Of a DNA stretch of 64,000 nucleotides, positions 1 to 12,500 are shown piece by piece (position 1 is the first letter of the stretch; each line of letters starts with the position of its first letter). The notes beneath the pieces are model-generated. The model made no database searches. It was not told the origin of the DNA and saw only the letters and a program-made list of their open reading frames with translations. The position numbers were made by a program, and so were the translations under genes. Location of the stretch: assembly GCA_944474755.1 (NCBI GenBank), contig OX104116.1:7753547-7817546 (forward strand), written 5' to 3'. The DNA comes from Limnoperna fortunei. Its lineage: Eukaryota; Mollusca; Bivalvia; Mytilida; Modiolidae.

Positions 1-10
1 CTTCGATCTC

Positions 11-66
11 GATAGTTAAATTATGGAAATTTAAGTCCGATCCTTAAATTCCATAATTTAACTATC
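11..66. repeat. 56-bp hairpin in an intron of the left cadherin
   Basis: Two arms of about 24 bases (GATAGTTAAATTATGGAA with its inverse) pair with one bulged base around a 7-base loop. It may be the end of a foldback or MITE element. The rest of 1-366 shows no exon. Confidence 0.8.
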
Positions 67-366
67 ACAATTGAAGAAATCCGATAATCCACTTGTACCA
101 ATGTAAGATCCTATATTTCCTACACCGTTTTTTTTGTTTTAGGTTCATAATAGAATAATATTCGTAATACAGACACACCAGACACAAAACGATTTTAAGA
201 GATTCTTCTTGTCATCTTAAGGGTCCGTACCAGCTGGGTTATTCTTCTCTTAAGTTAAATTAAATTTTTATTTTAGTTATCAGGAATAAGAAAGATTCTA
301 TAAAAAGTAAAAAATATCATACGTAACTAGCAGTAAATTAGCCAATCAGGATACTTGTTTACTTAC

Positions 367-504
367 TGTTTGACATATTAAATGGACAAGGTGATGGAGT
401 GCACGTCATGTTGTACGTTAACAATGTATCATCCTGATCTTTGGCAATGACGTCATAAAATGGTAATCCAATAGTGGTAGATCGTGCGGAAATTGTTACA
501 TTAC
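367..504 (-). CDS. Left cadherin exon 11: repeat 3, last visible exon
   Basis: SARSTTIGLPFYDVIAKDQD and TCTPSPCPFNMSN. Acceptor ATGTATAG, donor GTAAGT in phase 1. The next exon is off the window. Confidence 0.94.
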
Positions 505-3500
505 CTATACATAAATGTGAGGTTTTTTAAGAGTTGAAGTTTAATATGCTAATTTTGCAAAGTTTGTCATATTTTTAACGTTTTGAAATATTTTCAAATA
601 TTCAAGAGTTAACTGAAAACCTGTCGCAATCTTATAAATAATTAGGTTTTTTTCTGAAAACAAAACGGAAACAAGTAAGCATAACAACTGTATTCGCAAC
701 ATCAATAGTTGGTTAAATAATAAAAATATGTTACCTGGTATATTCGTAAATATTGGCGGGACGTTTGGCAGCACATATACATATATAATGCCAGAGGACC
801 AATCAGTGTTGTCGCTGCACGTAATGTTAAGTATGTACGTCGTTTCTAAATTATACGAAATATTCGCTCCACTCTTCAGGTAAAGACCAAACTCTGAAAA
901 GTATTCAGTTATTTACGACGACAAGAATTAAATGTTTTGATATTTAAACTAACGTTATAATTGATCATTGACATTAACACATATTTTTTGTATTAATGTT
1001 AGACATGATTCCAACACATAAATGTAACTAGCATATAACTAGAAACCTGAAAAGCGCACGTTCTTATACCGGGTCTGGTCTCAATGTCTTTGTTCTCTGA
1101 CTTTCTTGCAAAAATAACTGTTTTTAACATAGATATTGATAATTAATTACACAACCTTTTAAAGTTGATTCTGTTTTACTATCCTTAAAACACAGATTGA
1201 TTGTGTGTTTAAATGTGGTTTTAAGCCGTTTTCATTATTTTTTTAAATCTCATATGGTGTCAAAATTTATTATAAAAGGAAGCCGGTCAGAACACACACA
1301 GCAGCAGAAAAACTAATAATCTTTGAAAATTAAAGTAAGAAGCAAACACGCCTTGCTTGAATCAGATTTGAACTGGAAGAAAACACCGCAAGTGTATATA
1401 TAATTATGTGGTGTTCAATTAATCAATTACTAAAATCACATTACACAAAAACTACTACGGACTTGTTGACATTCACAAACACAAATTATCACTGAATGCG
1501 ATTAATGATATGAAGTTTTTGCACATTTGAATATAATTATATGACCTAAACTCTAATCGGAAGTACATATAGGTAATTAATTTTAAACAGATATATCGAA
1601 TTAAAACGAGAGGAAGGACAGGACTATTTCGTACCAAGGCGACACCTTGATGCATAAGTGTGTCTTGATAACTGGAAGTTATAGAGAGATATCAATCACA
1701 GAGGATGATATAATCTTACCATTAGTATAGTATGATGTAGAATTGACCTCATCTGAAACAAAAAACTACATAAATATTATTATCGTAAAGTATATATCTT
1801 CGGAAGATTTAAAATTGTTATATCTGGAAAGATGTTTGCAAATTTTATAAATCGACAAAATGCAGACTTTTACAGAGATTTGAAAAATTCAAAGTTCATA
1901 AATGTAATACTGAATTAAATGCTTGCTGAGAGATTCCGAAAAACAAAACGACGCATGCCTAATGAGGAAAACGACGTTCACATCGAATTCAATTAACGAA
2001 CAATCCTACAACTTTAAAAAAAAGCATTAATGTTGCTACCCTCTTGGAATATTAAAATGTGTGTATAAAACCTTATTATTGCACTTTTCACTGATATTGT
2101 TTGTTGTGTGTTGAAATCATGCATTTAATCAAGGTATGGTTGATATAAAATCTATACATCTTATCAGAACACATAGCGTTTATTGTCAAATTCTTAATCT
2201 GAGGGATAAAAATAAATCGATAATTACCTGCGGTAACTTGTTGCATTTTGAGGATAAAAGGTGCAGCTAAAGGTAGAGATTTTGCTATGAAGCAGCTGAC
2301 ATGATCAATGTCGGTAACGGTTATGTTGTACACTAGTGTCTCTGTTATGGTGTCCTCGTGGACGTACGCAATACCTGGCATATTCTCTAGTTTAGGTGGC
2401 TACAAAGGCAACAATAGAAGCACTCTTAATCCTCCAAAACCAGAAACAAAATTAAATCAACAATTAATTCGGTGAACTAACGAATGGACAAAATGTTGTG
2501 TTTTTATAAAAACTATAGTATCTGTGAAACATTAGTTGATATAATACTGTCTACAACTGTTACTTCAAGTTCTTCTAAGATTATGTCAAAAAAAATAATC
2601 ACGGTGGAACAGACATGTAGAAAAGTTGAATCATATAATAGCTAGCATCGCAGATGCGAGCTATATTGTTACATGCGTATGTGTAAAAAAGTCTCGTGGT
2701 CCATATGAACAAACCCCATTTAGTTGGTAGCTGTGCTATCAGAAGAAAAAATTGTAGACGAACACTAAAATTAATTTAAAAGTAGACAAAAATAATTTCC
2801 ATCGATAAAATTAAAGTGTCTTTTTTTTAAAAAAACAACAAAAATATCAGAAAATTTTTTTTTGCAATCTCTGAAACGTTGTATTTTCAATTGACATTTG
2901 TGTGGCGTCAACAACACATTAGAGAATAACGTCACGTCACCAATGGAATGCAGAGGAACTGTTAGGGTGCCCTGAAGTAACGTCATGAACTATAAAATGT
3001 GTGATGTTCGCATTTAGGCAGGCTGCACCTATATTCATATTTAGATAATAAAGCGCAAACGCTAATATAATGTTTAGTTATCCGCGGTGTGTTATGGCCC
3101 AGTTTTCAAATTTACAATTTTACTGAAAGCCAACCCAATGACAATATTAACCGCCCTGTTATTGCAATCGAGATTCAGTCAATCAAAAATACAAATTAAA
3201 CAAACTGTGACAAGTTTACTTTGCTACTAAGAAATAGTAAATTTACAAATTTAGTGTCCAAACATGCAGTGTTGAATGCACCAAACACCTGGAAAGAACG
3301 TGAGTCTTTGTCTGATATAACGCACCTGATTAACCCCTGTAACTGTAATTGTTAATGGCTGTACGTCCTGTAGTCCACATATATCTGTCACTACCATATA
3401 AATTTTAAACTTGGCAGGCACCAACTCTTTAGCTACTTTCACGACACCTGTTATTTGAACGTAATGGTACTGAATACGACAATTATCTATTAAACTAATT

Positions 3501-6500
3501 TAAATGAAAACAAAGATTTAGATTAACTCCACCTTTACATACAATTCATAAGTTGATTTATGCCTTAATTCCATTCGCATTAGCTATGATGACATATTTT
3601 TATAAATATTTTCTAATATATCCGATAAATATCAATGAAACGTGGAAATCTTAAGACAGTGCCTCAATATCGTTATATACATGTATATTAAACAAATAGA
3701 CTTTGTGAACTCTTTAACAATCAGATATACGTTATAGATATAAGAAACATTTTTCAATCCCTCATTAAAGCAAGCATCCTATGCATGTAGTTACCAGTGT
3801 TGGAATCAATAGTGAAATATGATGGCAAATTTCCCATGTACGTAAAATTGTGAGTATCATAAGTATTGATATCGGTATATATAGGTTTAAACACTGGTGC
3901 GCCAGGATACAGGGTATCCGATATAGCAACGTTTGCTGGCAAATTGCTCCAAACGGGTGCTGTCCCTGGAAAACAACAAAAGAAAAGCGTTACATTATAC
4001 AAACCAAATTAAACAGATTGTATACACAAGAAAGCAATTCTAAAAATAAAGATTTCGGACAAACATTCTAATGAAAGAGGCAATTTTTTTAAAAGTTCCT
4101 AACATTTATACATGACTAACAGTAGATTATTCATTGTGTAAAATTTAATTTATGACCGAATAAAAAACAGAACTTTTTTTATTATATTGGCAATAAGTAA
4201 AAAGTTTTTAACAAACGTCAACCTGGAGCTAAATCTGCTCTAACAGCATACATTCTGTTTCTAAGGTTCTTGGGAAAAACATGTACATTTCCAATATCTA
4301 AATCTGGCATTAATTCATCATAAAAGATCAAATGGTCCAAAGTAGTAGGGTCGTCGTATGTAAGCACTTCAACTCCTTTCGTTCTCCTGTTTTAAATTAC
4401 AAAAGATATATTTTACTCTATTCTTTTTCACCAGAAATTTAATTGTATAGCTGTCATCAAAAACTTTTCTAAGCTATTTAATTTTTTGCTGTGACATTTT
4501 ACCATTGAAAACTGGCGGACACTGACTTTAAACATTTATATTCTGACAGAAATATCTTACATGAACCCTATTTCGTGTTTTTTCTTCTAATATTTTTATA
4601 TTAAATAACTAACACCAAAATTTATACAAATTATAAAAATTCTCAGATAATGTTGTTACTTACCAGCCAATGGCATCTGCGGGAATGACCGTGATTTGTT
4701 TAGTTACATTAATTTGAAATAACAAGCCATTGGCCACTGTACCTGTAAGTACAAAACAACTAAACCATTATTATAAAACAATTAAGTGTTCTTTCCAAAC
4801 ATATAGCTTGATTCTATAGTTCTTTGTTAAGAAAGATAAAAACTGCTATAGAAAAGTCATTGAAACGATTATTTTTATTGTGTTAAAAGACACTCATTTC
4901 TGCTATCCATACAAAAATATATCATATATATTTCAAAAACTGTTTGGCATAACTCAGGCATCCCAGAATTCGGCACAGCTATTGTAAATGTAATAAAATT
5001 CCTCTTTCAGTATTGTCATAATTAATAATAGGTGGTTCAGAAGACTTTATATTTCTTAAACATAGATTTCAAAATTACCTTTCATAAATCTGGATTTATA
5101 CCTGAACTGTCCATTGTACAAAGCGTAATAGATCTTTATTATTACCTGTATTGTCTATTGTACAAGGCAACAGTGTTAACATATTTAGAATGAGTGTTAC
5201 TATACTAGGTTTGTTTATATTTACTAATCTATAAGGCTGACCTCGTCAATAAAACAAGAACTCGATGCTAATACGATCGGCATTTTTACATATAGCAATT
5301 ATGTTCATTTATAAATGATAAAATTGCGGATAATTGGGAAATCAAAGCAAGGTAAATATGCAGCATATAGTAATATATGTTTTTTATCATTAACAACGTC
5401 TAAACTGGGAAACTAATTTTGGCAAGCAGAAGTGTATAACTACATTAGCTACATTATGAACTATAAACCTACACAGTCTGCACTCTGCAGAATTGGGACA
5501 ACAATAACCTACAAATAAACCCGTATTAGTATTATTTAAACCTGAATTGTAATTGTACCAGCCTCATTATGCTGAAGATGCATGAATATTACATTTAAAA
5601 GAGCTCTTGAATTTCCGGAAATTTTCGCGGAGTCATATTAAGTGTTTTCTATATCTGGATTTGACTTTTTCTTTCGTAGACATGACAATAAGTAACTTTT
5701 GTCTTGCGCTCTATATGTTTGTCTACATCCGGATTGTAATTGTTCCTTTGCTCTTTCTGTTCAGTCGGTTTTATAGACATGGCAACTACAACGTAGTCAG
5801 CCAGGTACTAATGTGACATAACAAATCGTATGGTTGTAAAGACAGAGCGCTTATAACGCAGTCAGACAATTACTAATGTGACATAACAAATCGTATGGTT
5901 GTAAAGACAGAGCGCTTATAACGTAGTCAGCCAAGTACTAATGTGAAATAACAAATCGTATGGTTGTAAAGACAGAGCACTTATAACGTAGTCAGCCAAG
6001 TAGTTATGTGACAAAACAAATCGTATGATTGTAAAGACAGAGCACTTATACCAGGTACTAATGTGACATAACAAATCTTATGGTTGTAAAGACAGAGCGC
6101 TTATAACGTAGTCAGCCAATTACTAATGTGACATAAAAAATCGTATGGTTGTAAAGACAGAGCGCTTATAACGTAGCCAGCCAGGTACTAATGTGACATA
6201 ACAAATCGTATGGTTATAAAGACAGAGAGCTTATAACGTAATCAGCCAGGTACTAATGTGACGTAACAAATCGTATGGTTGTAAAGACAGAGTGTTTATA
6301 ACGTAGCCAGCCAGGTACTAATGTGACGTAACAAATCGTATGGTTGTAAAGATAGAGCACTTATAACGTAGCCAGCCAGGTACTAATGTGGCATAACAAA
6401 TCGTATGGTTGTAAAGACAGAGCACTTATAACGTAGTCAGCCAGGTACTAATGTGACGTAACTAATCGTATGGTTGTAAAGACAGAGCACTTATAACGTA

Positions 6501-9500
6501 GTCAGCCAGGTACTAATGTGACGTAACTAATTTTATGGTTGTAAAGACAGAGCACTTGTAACGTAGTCAGCCAGGTACTAATGTGACGTAACTAATTGTA
6601 TGGTTGTAAAGACAGAGCACTTGTAACGTAGTCAGCCAGGTACTAATGTGACATAACAAATCGTATGGTTGTAAAGACAGAGCCCTTATAACGTAGCCAG
6701 CCAGGTACTAATGTGACATAACAAATCGTATGATTATAAAGGCAGAGCTCTTATAACGAAGTCAGCCAGGTACTTATGTGACGTAACAAATCGTATGGTT
6801 GTAAAGACAGAGCGCTTATAACGTAGTCAGCCAGGTACTAATGTGACATAAAAAATCGTATGGTTGTAAAGACAGAGCACTTATAACGTAGTCAGCCAGG
6901 TACTAATGTGACATAAAAAATCGTATGGTTGTAAAGACAGAGCACTTATAACGTAACCAGCCAGGTACTAATGTGACATAACAAATCGTATGGTTGTAAA
7001 GACAGAGCACTTATAACGTAGTCAGCCAGATACTAATGTGACATAACAAATCGTATGGTTGTAAAGATGGAGCACTTATAACGTAGTCAGCCAGGTACTA
7101 ATGTGACGTAACTAATCGTATGGTTGTAAAGACAGAGAGCTTATAACGTAGTTAGCCAGGTACTAATGTGGCGTAACTAATCGTATGGTTGTAAAGACAG
7201 AGCACTTATAACGTAGCCAGCCAGATACTAATGTGAAATAATAACAAATCGTATGGTTGTAAAGATAGAGCACTTATAACGTAGTCAGCCAGGTATTAAT
7301 GTGACGTAACTAATCGTATGGTTGTAAAGACAGAGCCCTTATAACGTAGCCAGCCAGGTACTAATGTGACATAACAAATCGTATGGTTGTAAAGACGGAG
7401 CGCTTATAACGTAGTCAGCCAGGTAGTAATGTGACGTAACTAATCGTATGGTTGTAAAGACAGAGCTCTTATAACGAAGTCAGCCAGGTACTAATGTGAC
7501 GTAACTAATCGTATGGTTGTAAAGACAGAGCACTTATAACGTAGCCAGCCAGGTACTAATGTGAAATAATAACAAATCGTATGGTTGTAAAGACAGAGCA
7601 CTTATAACGTAGTCAGCCAGATACTAATGTGACATAACAAATCGTATGGTTGTAAAGACAGAGCGCTTATAACGTAGCCAGCCAGGTACTAATGTGACAT
7701 AACAAATCGTATGGTTGTAAAGACGGAGCGCTTATAACGTAGTCAGCCAGGTAGTAATGTGACGTAACTAATCGTATGGTTGTAAAGACAGAGCTCTTAT
7801 AACGAAGTCAGCCAGGTACTAATGTGACGTAACTAATCGTATGGTTGTAAAGACAGAGCACTTATAACGTAGCCAGCCAGGTACTAATGTGACATAACAA
7901 ATCGTATGGTTGTAAAGACGGAGCGCTTATAACGTAGTCAGCCAGGTAGTAATGTGACGTAACTAATCGTATGGTTGTAAAGACAGAGCTCTTATAACGA
8001 AGTCAGCCAGGTACTTATGTGACGTAACAAATCGTATGGTTGTAAAGACAGAGCTCTTATAACGAAGTCAGCCAGGTACTTATGTGACGTAACAAATCGT
8101 ATGGTTGTAAAGACAGAGCGCTTATAACGTAGTCAGCCAGGTACTAATGTGACATAAAAAATCGTATGGTTGTAAAGACAGAGCACTTATAACGTAGCCA
8201 GCCAGGTACTAATGTGACATAACAAATCGTATGGTTGTAAAACAGAGCACTTATAACGTAACCAGCCAGGTACTAATGTGACATAACAAATCGTATGGTT
8301 GTAAAGACAGAGCACTTATAACGTAGTCAGCCAGATACTAATGTGACATAACAAATCGTATGGTTGTAAAGACAGAGAGCTTATAACGTAGTCAGCCAGG
8401 TACTAATGTGGCGTAACTAATCGTATGGTTGTAAAGACAGAGCACTTATAACGTAGCCAGCCAGGTACTAATGTGGCGTAACTAATCGTATGGTTGTAAA
8501 GACAGAGAGCTTATAACGTAGTCAGCCAGGTACTAATGTGGCGTAACTAATCGTATGGTTGTAAAGATGGAGCACTTATAACGTAGTCAGCCAGGTACTA
8601 ATGTGACGTAACTAATCGTATGGTTGTAAAGACAGAGAGCTTATAACGTAGTCAGCCAGGTACTAATGTGGCGTAACTAATCGTATGGTTGTAAAGACAG
8701 AGCACTTATAACGTAGCCAGCCAGGTACTAATGTGAAATAATAACAAATCGTATGGTTGTAAAGACAGAGCACTTATAACGTAGTCAGCCAGGTACTAAT
8801 GTGACATAACAAATCGTATGGTTGTAAAGACAGAGCACTTATAACGTAGTCAGCCAGGTACTAATGTGACATAACAAATCGTATGGTTGTAAAGACAGAG
8901 CACTTATAACGTAACCAGCCAGGTACTAATGTGACATAACAAATCGTATGGTTGTAAAGACAGAGCACTTATAACGTAGTCAGCCAGATACTAATGTGAC
9001 ATAACAAATCGTATGGTTGTAAAGACAGAGAGCTTATAACGTAGTCAGCCAGGTACTAATGTGGCGTAACTAATCGTATGGTTGTAAAGACAGAGCACTT
9101 ATAACGTAGTCAGCCAGGTACTAATGTGGCGTAACTAATCGTATGGTTGTAAAGACAGAGAGCTTATAACGTAGTCAGCCAGGTACTAATGTGGCGTAAC
9201 TAATCGTATGGTTGTAAAGATGGAGCACTTATAACGTAGTCAGCCAGGTACTAATGTGACGTAACTAATCGTATGGTTGTAAAGACAGAGAGCTTATAAC
9301 GTAGTCAGCCAGGTACTAATGTGGCGTAACTAATCGTATGGTTGTAAAGACAGAGCACTTATAACGTAGCCAGCCAGGTACTAATGTGAAATAATAACAA
9401 ATCGTATGGTTGTAAAGACAGAGCACTTATAACGTAGTCAGCCAGGTACTAATGTGACATAACAAATCGTATGGTTGTAAAGACAGAGCACTTATAACGT

Positions 9501-12500
9501 AGTCAGCCAGGTACTAATGTGACATAACAAATCGTATGGTTGTAAAGACAGAGCACTTATAACGTAGCCAGCCAGGTAGTAATGTGACGTAACTAATCGT
9601 ATGGTTGTAAAGACAGAGCACTTATAACGTAGCCAGCCAGGTAGTAATGTGGCGTAACTAATCGTATGGTTGTAAAGATAGAGCACTTATAACGTAGCCA
9701 GCCAGGTACTAATGTGACATAACAAATCGTATGGTTGTAAAGACGGAGCGCTTATAACGTAGTCAGCCAGGTAGTAATGTGACGTAACTAATCGTATGGT
9801 TGTAAAGACAGAGCACTAATAACGTATTCAACCAGGTACTAATGTGACGTAACTAATCGTATGGTTATAAAGACAGAGTGTTTATAACGTAGTCAGCCAA
9901 GTACTAATGTGACATAACAAATCGTATGGTTGTAAAGACAGAGAGCTTATAACGTAGCCAGCCAGATTCTAATGTGACGTAACAAATCGTATGGAGAGCT
10001 CATATAACCTTTTAAATAAAACTTAGTTCTAACTAAACGTATAGGCCTTTTACAGCAAGCACATTTAATGCAGCAATGCATATTGTAAACACAATGGGAC
10101 AAGCTAACCGGTTTTCCGATGTATGTTTACGTCATGCGGAATCAACTGTCTTCAAGTCGCATGATTCTTGAGAGTCTAAAATTTGATATATTTTTACCAT
10201 TTTGTAATTAAAAAACCGAAATTATATATGTTTCTCTTCTGCTTGTGGTTCATTATATTGATAAACTATGGCAATAAAACTCTGTTCAAGTTTATCTTAC
10301 ATACAAAAAAAAATATTTACATTAAATTTGATTTATCAAGCGGCGCATAATTAAACGTTGGCACGGACGTTTGATTCTATTAAAAATGATGAAGAAGCTA
10401 GTTGCTAATTTTAACATGTATTAACATTTAAAACATTTGTGTCCGCTAGGTATCTCTGCATATCTTTTGCAGATATGATAGAAGACATAAACAAACAAAG
10501 GAAAGTAGATATAAGCAATACTATTAAATATTCACCTATGGTTGCGTTAAGTATATTTTCACCAATTAACATTTCACCTGTGCCGGAAGTACGCCATACT
10601 TGCATTTCAAGGTCACCTGCGTCAGCAACGTGTATGCGCCACTGATATACAACGCCACAACAAGGAAACGTAAATTCTGGTAAGCGGACGACGTAGCCCC
10701 ATCCTATAAAAAATTAAATACGTAGAAAAGTAATGTCATCAATATTTTGTTTTGTACTATAAATTTCTGTTGTAACGATTGTTTTATGTTTTTGATAGTG
10801 GTTTTCCCAATTTTTAATTTTTATTAATTTTAAAACCTATGTGGAAACATTTGACATTAAAACAAAACAATGCGCTAGGAGTATTGTGTTCTTTTTATAT
10901 TGAATATTAGGTGAATACTTGGTGCAATGCAATACTGTTGTGTATGAATAAAATATTTATCCATTACGTCACATGAAACGTCAGAATGAAGTACAAATAG
11001 TTTTCGGATGAAATGCGACGAGATCAACAAAATAGTTTGTGTTATTTCATTACTCAATTCATACTGATTGGTCAGCATATTCATTTCGGATACAGCTAAT
11101 CCATGGCAGAACAACGATACCTCACAAATGTAAAAACTAAAATAAAAATTAATAATATCAACACCTTAATACATAATACAAGATACAGATTATAGCCACG
11201 TCATCAACCTAACCACGCGTGGCATTGATCAAATTATAAGTAGAATGTCAGATCACTGCTTTTAAAGCATCAACTTTCAAATTAAATACACATACAAAAA
11301 GAAAATGAACAATCTTAACTTTACGAGGCGAAATGACTAATGTGCTGTTCAGATTGAAGTTTGAAGTTTGAACACAGGTCGTGTTACAGCAAACACATTC
11401 AAAGATTCTTTGCTAAGGAAGGAGAGATTTGCCAAGAAAGTAGATGCCCATTTTAATTAATGTTCATTTGAACAAGTTGACGTTTTGCGACATGGCAGCA
11501 TGCCCTTAACAAATAAGTCTGGGTCGTAAAATCCATTTTTTTTATTTAAGCAACATTCAATTAAATCAGTAATTAAAGCGTCGTCAGTTGACATTCATCA
11601 AGAGTTAACAATCATAAAAGGTCAATACGTAGGTATAACGCCGAGAATGAAATGAGTCGCCTAACATGAATAAATATAGGATTGCAAGGTCAATTTGTTT
11701 ATTTCATATTTTAGGCCAGACTTGAACGCCTTAAATTATAAAAAACAACACCAGATGAAGTAAGATTCAAGCTTTGAACAAATATAAATCCTGGGCTCTT
11801 AGCCTTGTGCCTTGCGAGCAAATCTTAACTCTCTAACTTTTGTCTTGTTTGGAAATTTTTTTGTGTAATATATTTTTGGGGCAACTAATTACAAACGGTA
11901 AAACAATTACAAACAACTTGAAAAAGTTGATCAAGCGATCACCGATATATTTGCAGAACTATTTTGAAACAAAAAAATCTAACGTTTTTTGTCGACTGAT
12001 GACCTTGACCATTGATTGAATTTCTTCAGCATTGTTAGGCTTTTTACCCACCTGATTTGCAATGATATACTAAAGTTTCTTTGCAAATGATATGCACATT
12101 TTTTATACGATTGTCCGGAAACGTTTTTCTAACATTTTATGGCAAATGTAACCCTCAAAATATTGGATTTCCCCAAAAATCGATAGGCTTCTGATTCACT
12201 TTATATGAAAGTATACCAAAAAGTTTTATTGAAATTAAATGCAAACGTTTATTTAAATTATTGTCTGGAAACATTTGTTTGTAAAAATTTTAAACATTTT
12301 TGGCAACTGTGACTTTGAAATATGACGGATTTTCTCGAAAATAAATAGGCTTCTTGACAACCTGATATGTAATTATATCCCATAGTCTCATTCAATTTTA
12401 GAATTATTACTTGGAAACTGTCCAAATTTGGACGGACGAACGGATTGACGAACAAATGGACGGACATGAGGACCACAACATATCCCCGACTCTGTCGAGC

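Noticed and set aside
5790..9994. Regular repeats resembling a CRISPR array
   Set aside because: Units are contiguous without unique spacers, the genome is eukaryotic and no cas genes occur. Same for 58081-59967.
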